From CAYTAP01 sp964435775 (lineage in GTDB: Bacteria > Planctomycetota > Phycisphaerae > Tepidisphaerales > Tepidisphaeraceae): 19,973 nucleotides of DNA. The DNA lies in contig CAYTAP010000077.1 in assembly GCA_964435775.1 (NCBI GenBank), forward strand, positions 1 to 19,973, given 5' to 3'. Below the pieces are notes generated by a model. That model made no database searches and had not been told where the DNA came from. It saw only the letters and a list, made by a program, of their open reading frames with translations. A program made the translations under genes and the position numbers. Positions 1 to 6,731 of the stretch are shown here, piece by piece. Within the stretch, counting starts at the first letter, position 1. The number at the start of each line of letters is the position of its first letter.

Positions 1-73
1 CGAACTAAACCTCGTCAAAAACACTTGACAGGAAACACAGCCGCTTTGTGGTTCCAACTTCCTTACAGCGTAC

Positions 74-979
74 TCACACGCCCACCGGATCACCCGACAT
101 CGCCGCCGGCGCGGACGAATCTTCCGGCGCACTCGCCTGCGCGTTCAGCGGCTTTCGCGCGATGACGCAGGTTGCATTCAGATATTGCCGATAGGCGCGG
201 AAGGTCCGGCGCATTTCCAAAACCCGCCGCCGCTCGGGGTGATGGGTGAGGACGCGGAAGATAAAACGCATACCGCCGAAGAACCCTTCATCCTTGAACA
301 AGCGCCCCGGCTCGAGCAGCGCCATCGGCACCGTGAACGCGTCGGCGACCTCAAACCCCACATCCCTCATCAATTGCTTCCATCCCTCGACTGGTGAAGG
401 ATGCGCCTGGTGATGAATCGCATCGGTGATCTCATGCCGCACCCGCTCGGCGCCTTGCGGATCGTTCGTATCCCACTCCAGCCCGAGTTCGTGAATGCCG
501 TAGCGCCCGCCGGGCTTGAGCAGGCGAAACGCCTCGGCCGCGATCAATCGCTGGCGGGTCGTCGGCTGCATGGTCAGCATCGCCTCGCCATAGACGACCG
601 TCGCGCACTCATCGGGCAGGCCAGTCGCCTGCGCTTCGCCGGTGATGACCCGCTTGGTCTTGTCGTTGGGATCAAGCCATCCGCGCACCTGATCGGCGGC
701 CTTGGCGTCGCGCTCGACGGCAGTGTACGTCGCCGGCCCCTCCTCCCAGACCATCCGCGCCGTGCGCCCCATCCCCGGCGCGAACTCGACGACGCGATCG
801 CTCGATCCAATCGCCAGCGCCTTGAGCATCCGTTTGGTCAATTCCATCCCCCCCGGCCGCAAGACGCGCTTGCCCAGGCGCGCCAAAAGCCAGTGTCCCG
901 GCATTTTGGCCACGTCGATCCCCGACCCAGGCAACTGATGAAAATTGGAACCGGCCGCGATGGTGTGTGTGGACTTCAT
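74..979 (-). CDS. Class I SAM-dependent methyltransferase
   Basis: This gene encodes a soluble methyltransferase of about 301 residues with a Rossmann fold. Motif I is visible as VVEFAPGMGRTA near residues 63-74, followed by an acidic strand end (TAVERD) expected to hold the SAM ribose. A post-motif LLKPGGRYGIHELGL segment matches motif III of the class I family. The N-terminal stretch PGHWLLARLGKRVLRPGG precedes the SAM domain. The ATG at 979 is chosen; a TTG two codons upstream (985) is also open, and neither has a clear Shine-Dalgarno. The C-terminal 25 residues are Ala/Ser/Pro-rich and probably disordered. It is transcribed alone and divergently from the tRNA, from a good promoter just upstream. 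The substrate cannot be told from sequence; a small molecule is more likely than RNA, but this is inference. Confidence 0.85.
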   Translation of the reverse strand: MKSTHTIAAGSNFHQLPGSGIDVAKMPGHWLLARLGKRVLRPGGMELTKRMLKALAIGSSDRVVEFAPGMGRTARMVWEEGPATYTAVERDAKAADQVRGWLDPNDKTKRVITGEAQATGLPDECATVVYGEAMLTMQPTTRQRLIAAEAFRLLKPGGRYGIHELGLEWDTNDPQGAERVRHEITDAIHHQAHPSPVEGWKQLMRDVGFEVADAFTVPMALLEPGRLFKDEGFFGGMRFIFRVLTHHPERRRVLEMRRTFRAYRQYLNATCVIARKPLNAQASAPEDSSAPAAMSGDPVGV

Positions 980-992
980 AATCAATGCTTAG

Positions 993-1056
993 TTGAGACT
1001 CAATCACAATACGTCCCATCCGTACGTCGTGTCAAGATAAGATAACCAATACGTCC
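993..1056 (-). promoter_or_regulatory. Candidate operators around the methyltransferase promoter
   Basis: A perfect 11-bp palindrome TTGAGACTCAA (993-1003) sits at the predicted transcription start, just downstream of the -10 box. In addition, the 10-bp word CAATACGTCC (plus strand) occurs twice, at 1007-1016 overlapping the -10 box and at 1047-1056 upstream of the -35 box, 40 bp apart. Such placement is typical of repressor or activator sites. No regulator gene is visible nearby, so the binding protein is unknown. Confidence 0.4.
1006..1035 (-). promoter_or_regulatory. Sigma-70-type promoter for the methyltransferase gene
   Basis: Read on the minus strand there is a perfect -35 box TTGACA (1030-1035), an 18-bp spacer, and a -10 box TATTGT (1006-1011). 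This lies about 27 bp upstream of the ATG at 979, which fits a short leader. It is the best consensus match seen in the window. Confidence 0.6.
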
Positions 1057-1169
1057 ATAATTGGTCGAATAGGACGGAATCAGGCCATTGTGCTGCATGC
1101 TTCATGCTTGAGTGTGAATGCTTGCCTTTGATCCATTCCCCCACTTTGACTAGGATGGAACACACTCCC

Positions 1170-1256
1170 GGAGGAGTGGCAGAGTGGTCGAATGCGCCGG
1201 TCTTGAAAACCGGTGGGCCCGCAAGGGTCCCGTGAGTTCGAATCTCACCTCCTCCG
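1170..1256 (+). tRNA. tRNA-Ser (UGA anticodon)
   Basis: The cloverleaf can be folded by eye. The acceptor stem GGAGGAG (1170-1176) pairs with CTCCTCC (1249-1255) and the discriminator is G1256. The anticodon stem CCGGT/ACCGG (1197-1201/1209-1213) encloses the loop CTTGAAA with anticodon TGA at 1204-1206. A long class II variable arm follows (about 1214-1231). The T arm is GTGAG-TTCGAAT-CTCAC (1232-1248). The long variable arm and the G discriminator fit serine. The 3' CCA is not encoded. The gene stands alone on the plus strand between minus-strand genes. No duplicated 3' end suggesting an integrated element was seen. Confidence 0.96.
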
Positions 1257-1269
1257 CTTTCTCGTCCGT

Positions 1270-1294
1270 GGTCCGTGGTCGGTTGCAACGGACC
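1270..1294. repeat. REP-like hairpin (GGTCCG…CGGACC family)
   Basis: GGTCCG (1270-1275) and CGGACC (1289-1294) form inverted arms just after the tRNA. The same arms occur in the larger repeats at 4292-4380 and 14568-14592, although this copy lacks their CCTAC tail. It could be a degenerate family member; the short arms keep confidence low. Confidence 0.35.
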
Positions 1295-1327
1295 AGTCGG
1301 GGGCGGGCACTTCATTTGTGAAGTTGA

Positions 1328-2083
1328 TCAGCCCTTCAGCGCGACCATGATCAAGTCGGTGCTCGTCGCGGGGTCGTAAGGTTGATCCTTGTAGCCGCCG
1401 AAGAACTTCACCTCGTGGGCGCCGGCCTGGGTGGCGGCATCCTTCAGTGTATCGGCGGTCAATCCCAAAAATGGCACGGAATGGCTTCGCAAGACCGGCG
1501 TCGCATCCTCCTCCACGCCGACGACAACCTCGATGTAGCCCCGATCCCCGCAACGATGGACGCCCTTGACGATCAGCGAGCTTCCCTGTTTCAACTTCGC
1601 GCGGATGATCTTCTGCCAGACGCACGGGCCATCCGGCAGACGCCAGAGATTCAGCACAGACACGATACACACGCCGCCCGGGCGGACGGCATCAAGCATC
1701 TGCTTGGCCGCGCGGCCGGCGGTCGCGCCATCGATCGCCAGCGCCAGTGAATTGCCAATGCACACCGCGACATCCACGCTCGCCGGCTCGGCGAACGGTT
1801 CCTCATAGCGTCCCTCGACCCAGGTCATGCCCGGTGCATCGCCTTGCACCTCCCTGGCGCGTTGGAGCATCAGCGGATTGGCATCGACGCCAAGCACCTC
1901 CAGGCTCCAGGAGTGGAACATTTTCGAGTGATATCCGACGCCGCAGGCGACATCCGCCACGCGCTTCGCCTTGGCGTGATCAAACCACTTGCGAAAGAAC
2001 GGCGTCTCATTCTCCAACCGCTTCGGCCAGTTCGTCAGCGCTTCATACACATCCGTCATGTCATCAAAATTGCCTTCGATCAT
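1328..2083 (-). CDS. Class I methyltransferase, glycine/sarcosine N-methyltransferase-like
   Basis: This 251-residue protein has motif I VADVACGVGYHS (residues 42-53), an acidic ribose-binding strand LGVDANPLML (64-73), and CIGNSL (108-113). The last motif is typical of glycine/sarcosine N-methyltransferases and relatives. The N-terminal YEALTNWPKRLENE region resembles the cap of that family. The ATG at 2083 has a good ribosome site, GAGGAG, five bases upstream. It begins 39 bases after the molybdopterin oxidoreductase stop on the same strand, so it is probably the last gene of a three-gene operon. The true substrate is unproven, and it need not be glycine. Confidence 0.85.
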   Translation of the reverse strand: MIEGNFDDMTDVYEALTNWPKRLENETPFFRKWFDHAKAKRVADVACGVGYHSKMFHSWSLEVLGVDANPLMLQRAREVQGDAPGMTWVEGRYEEPFAEPASVDVAVCIGNSLALAIDGATAGRAAKQMLDAVRPGGVCIVSVLNLWRLPDGPCVWQKIIRAKLKQGSSLIVKGVHRCGDRGYIEVVVGVEEDATPVLRSHSVPFLGLTADTLKDAATQAGAHEVKFFGGYKDQPYDPATSTDLIMVALKG

Positions 2084-2122
2084 CGTTGCTCCTCAATTGT
2101 TTGCCCAGCGCGCCTCGGCCGA

Positions 2123-3925
2123 TCAGATATCCGCCATCGAATCGAAAAACTCGTGGTCGGCGTTGTAGCCCCCTTCACCCTCATACACCTTGCGATAGTC
2201 CTCGACAAACTCAATCGCCTCGATCCATTTGACCATCTTAAAGCCAAGCTGATTCTCCACCCGCAGCCGCAACGGCGCGCCATGCACCTCGCTCAGCGCC
2301 CGGCCGTTCATCTCGTCGGCCAGGATCGACTGCGGATGGCGCAGGTCGGCAATATTGTAGCTGTCATAGTACTGCCCGCCTTCGAGCCCTTCCCCGAATG
2401 AATAGAAGACGACCGCCCGGGCATTGGATTTGGGCTTGACGAGCTTCATGATCTCGATCATCGGCACGCCGCTCCACTGGGCGATGCCGCTCCATCCCTG
2501 GATGCAATGATGGAGCGTGATCTGCGTGCGCCGCTTCATATCGTGCAGTTGTGCCAAGGACAATTCCACCGGATTCTCGACCAGGCCATGCACCTTCAAA
2601 CGATACTCCTTGTAGCCGCCGTCGCGCAACTGCTTCCACTCATCGGACGTGGGCAGCTTCCCGTTCGGCCAGAAAAACGGGGAAATATCGCGCGGTTGGT
2701 ATTCGGCGTTGGGCGCATCGCGCGCCAAGAGCAACCGCTGCACCGGATTGACGATCGCATCGCCCACCCGCTGAATGAAGCGGGGGAACAGCCATGTGCC
2801 CCAGTTGGCCATCACGTTGAGCAAAAACAAAATGACCAGCCCGGTCAGCCCGATGTACATGCCGAAGCGCAGGACCGAGTCGGTGCCGATGACGATGTGG
2901 TTCATGTTCCGCGCAAAGCCGGTGATGATGACCATCCCCACATGCGCGATGACGAACAGAATGTACGCGCAAAGCAGCAGGAAATGGATCGAGCGCCCGA
3001 CCTGGCGATTGCCCGGCAGACGGCGATACCAGTGAAAGCGGTTGACCAGCGCCGGCGACATCGACGGGCCGGTGAGGATCGACAGCGGCGCGAGAATGAA
3101 GACCACGCCGAAATAACTCAGTTGCTGCAGCGCGTTGTACTGGAAAAATCCGTTCGGCTCCGGCGGGAGGTGAAAGGTGATGTAATGAACAAACCAGGAC
3201 CAGGCGTCGGGGATGATGTCCCAGGAAGTCGGCACGATTCGTCGCCAGTGATGCAAAGTAAAAAGCAGCGTGATGTAGATCGCGCCGTTGAGCGTCCAGA
3301 AGAGCGCGCTGACGAAATGCCAATGGCGCGCCAGGCCCAGCGTGTGACGCCCGCCGGGCAGGCCAATCCACGGCGACAGATATCGCGCATCATCCTTGGC
3401 TGTGTAAAGGCGGTCGAGCGGCACCTGCGTTGGCGTGAACCGCACCCACTCGCTCCCCGGCGTGCAATGGACGTTCCAATAGAGCCGCGGATGATCCATC
3501 AGGATTTGCAGCCCGCTTCGCGCCAGCAGGATCATGAAGAGCAGATTGACGAAGTGGGTCACGCGGATCCACGCGGGGAAGCCGTAGGCGAGCGTCGCCG
3601 TCGCGGGGGAGATGTTGCGAATCGGGGGCAGCGCCGGCAGGCCGAACGCCAGATATTGCACCCACGCGGCCACGACCATGACCACGATCGGCGCGATGAG
3701 CGGTAGGAAGGTTGTCCAGCGAATCCGGGGCGACGCCGCCACACGCCCAGTCGCGTGTTCCGCCTCCGCGCCTTGGGCGCCATCCCCGCCGACAACGCTT
3801 GACCGCCGACCCTTCGCGCCGCCCACTTCATCCGACACGCCCGCGCTTGACGATTGATCCTCCCCATTCGCCTTCGCCAAGCCGCGTCCCTCACCCCCCT
3901 CCGTCGGCCGATCACCGGGTCCCAT
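2123..3925 (-). CDS. Membrane cytochrome b / sulfite-oxidase-type molybdopterin fusion oxidoreductase
   Basis: This 600-residue fusion has a low-complexity, Gly/Ser-rich, probably cytoplasmic leader (1-66). A cytochrome b561/Ni-Fe-hydrogenase-b-like membrane part follows, with helices near 71-88, 117-137, 203-223, 267-285, 312-335 and 350-372. Candidate haem ligands are H124, H201/H203, H314 and H328. From about 430 to 575 there is an oxidoreductase molybdopterin-binding domain; C474 in LHHCIQGWSG is the expected Mo-ligating cysteine, and the GWSGIAQWSGVP segment is characteristic. Most bacterial relatives (MsrP/YedY with MsrQ) split these roles between two proteins, so here electrons probably pass from the quinone pool via haem to Mo within one chain. 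The ATG at 3925 has AGGAAG upstream inside the preceding gene and lies nine bases after its stop, suggesting translational coupling. The substrate is unknown. Confidence 0.85.
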   Translation of the reverse strand: MGPGDRPTEGGEGRGLAKANGEDQSSSAGVSDEVGGAKGRRSSVVGGDGAQGAEAEHATGRVAASPRIRWTTFLPLIAPIVVMVVAAWVQYLAFGLPALPPIRNISPATATLAYGFPAWIRVTHFVNLLFMILLARSGLQILMDHPRLYWNVHCTPGSEWVRFTPTQVPLDRLYTAKDDARYLSPWIGLPGGRHTLGLARHWHFVSALFWTLNGAIYITLLFTLHHWRRIVPTSWDIIPDAWSWFVHYITFHLPPEPNGFFQYNALQQLSYFGVVFILAPLSILTGPSMSPALVNRFHWYRRLPGNRQVGRSIHFLLLCAYILFVIAHVGMVIITGFARNMNHIVIGTDSVLRFGMYIGLTGLVILFLLNVMANWGTWLFPRFIQRVGDAIVNPVQRLLLARDAPNAEYQPRDISPFFWPNGKLPTSDEWKQLRDGGYKEYRLKVHGLVENPVELSLAQLHDMKRRTQITLHHCIQGWSGIAQWSGVPMIEIMKLVKPKSNARAVVFYSFGEGLEGGQYYDSYNIADLRHPQSILADEMNGRALSEVHGAPLRLRVENQLGFKMVKWIEAIEFVEDYRKVYEGEGGYNADHEFFDSMADI

Positions 3926-3934
3926 CGAATCGCC

Positions 3935-4288
3935 TCAATGCTTCCTGTGTTCGAGAAATGTCTTGAGCGCCAGCGCCCCGTTGTGCTCCTCATCGTGAGC
4001 GGCATAGATGAACGTCACCTTCTTTTTCTCTTTCATCAACTTGCGAAGCGCATCCACCGCCTCCTTGTTCCCCTCAAGCTCCTTCCAATAGCGCTTTTCA
4101 AACTCCTCCCATCGCTCCGGGATATGCCCGAACCACTTGCGCAATTCCGTCGTCGGCGCGATCTCCTTCATCCACAGATCAATCACCGCCTTCTCCTTGC
4201 TCACGCCCCTCGGCCAAAGCCGCTCAACCAAAATCCGCTCCCCATCCTCCTTCGCCGCCTCTTCATATGCCCGTTTGATTGCGATCAT
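3935..4288 (-). CDS. DUF488 / YeaO family protein
   Basis: This small soluble protein of 117 residues matches the YeaO-type DUF488 family throughout. The diagnostic blocks are RILVERLWPRGVSKEKA, the central APTTELRKWFGHIPERW, and the C-terminal FIYAAHDEEHNGALAL. The biochemical role of the family is not established. The ATG at 4288 gives the usual family start (MIAIKR). An in-frame ATG two codons upstream (4294) lies inside the arm of the inverted repeat 4292-4380. Neither has a convincing Shine-Dalgarno, possibly because the repeat replaced the original leader. It is the first gene of the operon with the molybdopterin oxidoreductase and methyltransferase. Confidence 0.88.
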   Translation of the reverse strand: MIAIKRAYEEAAKEDGERILVERLWPRGVSKEKAVIDLWMKEIAPTTELRKWFGHIPERWEEFEKRYWKELEGNKEAVDALRKLMKEKKKVTFIYAAHDEEHNGALALKTFLEHRKH

Positions 4289-4291
4289 GTC

Positions 4292-4380
4292 CATTGTCCG
4301 CGTAGGGTCCGTGGTACTCCGCGGACCATCTTCGCCGACGTATCAATGGTCCGCGGAGTACCACGGACCCTACGACAATG
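4292..4380. repeat. Long inverted repeat: two head-to-head GGTCCG…CGGACCCTAC units
   Basis: A perfect 28-bp arm at 4302-4329 is repeated inverted at 4346-4373 around a 16-base centre. Outer words CATTGTC (4292-4298) and GACAATG (4374-4380) extend the pairing after a 3-base bulge. Each arm is itself an imperfect hairpin (GGTCCGCGG…CCACGGACC) followed by CTAC, like the single unit at 14568-14592. It occupies almost all the space between the FAD oxidoreductase stop (4383) and the DUF488 start. It could end transcription of the former or insulate the two genes. The arrangement resembles a BIME made of two REP units. Confidence 0.85.
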
Positions 4381-4382
4381 TG

Positions 4383-5585
4383 CTATTGTATTGCCCCGCG
4401 CAAGTCCGCTTCCGTCACCTTCACATTCTTGCCGATCAGCGCGCGGGCCGCATCCACCTTCCCCCACACGTTGCACATCATCGCGCCGCGCAATTTGCCG
4501 CCGCTCAGGTAATAAAGCACGCCCGTCTTGTTCTCCTCCTTCCAATCCGCGAAAACCCGCAATCGGCTGTCCACCTCCCCCACCGCCTCATAGCCAAACT
4601 CGAACAAGTCGGAATAGAAAAAGGGCATGTAGTTGAACACTTCATTGGCCCCGGCCAGATTTCGCCCGGCCTGTTTCCCCTGATTCAGCGCGTTGTCCCA
4701 GTGCTCGATCCGACGACGCCCCAGCACCGCCTCCGGGAAGAATGCGTTGTCGCCGGCGGCGTAGATATCCTTGTCCGACGTTTGCAGATGATCGTTGACG
4801 ATGATCCCATCCCCCACCTCCACCTTCGCCGACTTGGCCAGTTCCGTCTCCGGCGCGATCCCGATCCCCGCGACGACATGATCGGCGCGAATCTCTTCCC
4901 GCTCGTTCGTCTTGGCGACGAACTGATTGCCGGCGCGCGAAATGCCCGTCACCTTCTCACCGGCCAGCACCTTGACCCCCTTGCGCCGATATTGCTCGGT
5001 GATGTATTTGCCAAGCGCTGGCGGGAAGACGCGGGAAACCAGATAATCCCCCGGAAAAACCAGCGTCACCTTCAGCTTGTTCATGCTCAGCGCCGCGGCC
5101 ATTTCCGAGCCGATGAACCCCCCGCCGATGACCAGAGCCGATTGCCCTTCCTTCACCTGCCCATGCAATTGCCGAAAGTCCGCCATCGTGCGGTAGTAGC
5201 TGATCCCCTCGGCATCCCCGCCGGGAATCTTCATCGTTCGCGGCGATCCGCCTGTCGCCAGGAGCAGCCGCTCGTAGGAAATCGTGTTTCCCCCGCTGTC
5301 CTTCACGGTGTGACCGGCCGGATCGATCTCGATGATCCGCTGCCCCAGCCGCAGTTCAACCCCCGCCTGCTTGTAATACGCCGCGTCATGGCGGAACAAT
5401 TCGTCGAGCTTCTGCTCCCCCTTCCAAAGCTGCTTCGACAGCGGCGGCCGGTCGTACGGCAAATCCTTCTCCGCCCCCACCAGGAGGATCGATCCTTTCT
5501 GATCCACCTCCCGAATCCCCTCCACCGCCGACGCCCCCGCCAACCCCGCTCCAACAATCATATATGTGTAAGACTGCCCGGCCAT
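4383..5585 (-). CDS. NAD(P)/FAD-dependent oxidoreductase, ferredoxin reductase / AIF-like
   Basis: This 400-residue flavoprotein has the two-dinucleotide-domain layout of ferredoxin reductases that serve Rieske and rubredoxin systems. Visible marks are the FAD-binding MIVGAGLAGASA (9-20), DLPYDRPPLSK (41-51), ATGGSPR (110-116), the NAD(P)H-binding VIGGGFIGSE (152-161), and the second FAD motif DIYAAGDNA (273-281). The C-terminal part from about residue 330 matches the dimerisation/reductase C domain position. The ATG at 5585 is chosen because AAGGAAG lies eight bases upstream and the FAD motif then sits at the normal distance; a longer in-frame start at 5660 adds an unlikely leader. No ferredoxin or oxygenase partner is in the window, so the electron acceptor is unknown. 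It likely acts in the cytoplasm. Confidence 0.88.
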   Translation of the reverse strand: MAGQSYTYMIVGAGLAGASAVEGIREVDQKGSILLVGAEKDLPYDRPPLSKQLWKGEQKLDELFRHDAAYYKQAGVELRLGQRIIEIDPAGHTVKDSGGNTISYERLLLATGGSPRTMKIPGGDAEGISYYRTMADFRQLHGQVKEGQSALVIGGGFIGSEMAAALSMNKLKVTLVFPGDYLVSRVFPPALGKYITEQYRRKGVKVLAGEKVTGISRAGNQFVAKTNEREEIRADHVVAGIGIAPETELAKSAKVEVGDGIIVNDHLQTSDKDIYAAGDNAFFPEAVLGRRRIEHWDNALNQGKQAGRNLAGANEVFNYMPFFYSDLFEFGYEAVGEVDSRLRVFADWKEENKTGVLYYLSGGKLRGAMMCNVWGKVDAARALIGKNVKVTEADLRGAIQ

Positions 5586-5722
5586 TGCAACCGCTTCCTT
5601 TCGTTGAAACCCTCCCAAGCCCGCTTGTATCACAAACCGCCCGCGGCCGCCTACGCCCAAAAGCCCGCCCGACGCCCGGACACCCCCCGCCCGGCAAACC
5701 TCGCCGTGTGCGAAGGGGGCGG

Positions 5723-5836
5723 AAAGGGGACATCCAGAATATCCCGCGAGCGATACGCTGGGGCTGACGCTTCAGAAGAAAATGTGGCGGGGCGGCAGAC
5801 GAGCCGTCCTGCGGGGATATTCTGGATGTCCCCTTT
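5723..5836. repeat. Inverted-repeat element with perfect 23-bp ends (MITE/REP pair-like)
   Basis: A 23-bp arm beginning AAAGGGGACATCC (5723-5745) is repeated in perfect inversion at 5814-5836, enclosing 68 bp. The arms extend imperfectly outward through GGCGG/CCGCC. The inside has no gene. The AAAGGGG head is shared with the unrelated-core element at 6667-6731, a form seen in REP sequences served by RAYT (Y1) transposases; that link is inference. It fills much of the 303-bp gene-free stretch between the FAD oxidoreductase and the toxin gene, where nothing else is recognisable beyond a ribosome site at 5594-5600. Confidence 0.8.
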
Positions 5837-5888
5837 CCCGCCTTCTGCGGTGTACCAATTCCTTCTCTGTGCCAACTTCACCATCGGC

Positions 5889-6218
5889 TCAACGCAGTTC
5901 GATGATGCGCTGGCCGGATTCGAGGGCGCGGACGATGTTGGGACGGGCGTGGGTAAATGCTTCGCACAGCGGCGCATTGCGACAGTTGCCGAGGCGCACC
6001 CAGATCAGCCGGCCGGTGTCGCCGGAGCGATGGGCGAGGAAGATGAAGTCCTCATCCTTGCTGACGAGGATCCGCTCCGACTGGGCGGCGTGGGTCCAGA
6101 CGAGCAGATCGTCCGCCTCATCCAGCCCCGCATCCAATACATGCTCGCAGTCATCGCCCAGGCCGCGAAGATGGACGGCGAGCTGGATCGGAAGCTGGTT
6201 GTCGATCAGCAGCTTCAT
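5889..6218 (-). CDS. DUF5615 PIN-like toxin
   Basis: This 109-residue protein begins MKLLIDNQLP and contains GDDCEHVLD, then ILVSKDEDFIFLA, the hallmark layout of the DUF5615 (Mut7-C-like PIN) family. The early Asp (LLIDNQ) and the later Asp pair (KDED) fit a metal-dependent nuclease site. In this family the protein is usually the toxin of a type II pair with a DUF433 partner, and that partner lies directly upstream with a 4-base ATGA overlap. RNase activity is known for PIN relatives but has not been shown for this protein. Confidence 0.88.
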   Translation of the reverse strand: MKLLIDNQLPIQLAVHLRGLGDDCEHVLDAGLDEADDLLVWTHAAQSERILVSKDEDFIFLAHRSGDTGRLIWVRLGNCRNAPLCEAFTHARPNIVRALESGQRIIELR

Positions 6219-6445
6219 GCGGTTTGCAGGACAATGTGATCGGTCTGCCGGGCGGCATAGGCAACGGCGGCGAGGATGTCATCGAGCTCAAGGAAGGCAT
6301 AGTCGCGGAGAATTTCATTGTACGAAGCGCCGGCGGCGAGCAGTTGCAAAATGTCGGTGACGCGGATGCGCTTGCCGCGAATGCACGGCTGTCCGCCGCA
6401 TTTGCCGTCCTCGATGGTGATCCGGGCGAGAAGATCGCGTTCCAT
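6215..6445 (-). CDS. DUF433 antitoxin
   Basis: This 76-residue protein has the DUF433 pattern: RITIEDGKCGGQPCIRGKRI followed by RVTDILQLLAAGASYNEIL and a final LELDDILAAVAYAA. The family is a small HTH-like fold found as antitoxin beside DUF5615 toxins. The ATG at 6445 has no strong Shine-Dalgarno. Its stop overlaps the toxin start, so the two are translated together. It is probably self-regulating as in other type II pairs, but no operator was identified upstream. Confidence 0.88.
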   Translation of the reverse strand: MERDLLARITIEDGKCGGQPCIRGKRIRVTDILQLLAAGASYNEILRDYAFLELDDILAAVAYAARQTDHIVLQTA

Positions 6446-6572
6446 GAGCTATAGTCTAGCCCGCGATTGGCTTGGGGTAAATGAAAAAGAGGGCTTTTGA
6501 GGCCAGCGGGACGTAGCGCGCCCTTCGGGTGCGGTTGGTATGATGGCGGCAACCTTTTTCAAGGAGGAATCG

Positions 6573-6668
6573 ATGGACCTGAGTAAATGGTCGCCGCAGG
6601 AGCGGTTGGCCGCGGAACAGGCGGTGCTGACGTTGCAGGCGTTAAATCAGGCGGCCGGGAGTAATTAA
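6573..6668 (+). pseudogene. 31-codon ORF, probable 5' stub of a gene cut by a repeat
   Basis: A near-perfect Shine-Dalgarno AAGGAGGA (6561-6568) stands four bases before an ATG that opens 31 codons: MDLSKWSPQERLAAEQ and on to LNQAAGSN. The frame also reads upstream to an ATG at 6540, but the ribosome site favours 6573. Its TAA (6666-6668) uses the first bases of the inverted repeat at 6667-6731, so the stop appears to come from the inserted element. The stub is predicted helical and charged. The parent family is not recognised. It could instead be a genuine small protein. Confidence 0.4.
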
Positions 6669-6731
6669 AGGGGCGGGGGTCTTTGAATGACTTTAACGCC
6701 ATACGATTCATCAAAGACTCCCGACCCCTTT
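6667..6731. repeat. REP-like inverted repeat at the hsdR truncation point
   Basis: Left arm 6667-6686 and right arm 6711-6731 are inverted copies (AAAGGGG then CGGG then GTCTTTGA), differing by one indel and one substitution, around a 24-bp centre. It lies exactly between the 31-codon stub and the first residues with HsdR homology. The apparent hsdR start codon at 6687 is within the element. The form resembles REP units mobilised by RAYT transposases; no such transposase is in the window. Confidence 0.75.

Noticed and set aside
1170..1330. Integration site of a mobile island at tRNA-Ser
   Set aside because: No duplicate of the tRNA 3' end and no integrase gene were seen in the window.
2507..3706. 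A 399-codon plus-strand frame
   Set aside because: It is antisense to the molybdopterin fusion protein and rich in Arg/Gln/His/Pro, as expected of a shadow frame.
4137..6239. A 700-codon open frame on the plus strand across the FAD oxidoreductase and toxin genes
   Set aside because: It runs antisense to genes with clear FAD and NAD motifs and their own ribosome sites, has no family features, and crosses two inverted repeats. It is a by-product of high GC content.
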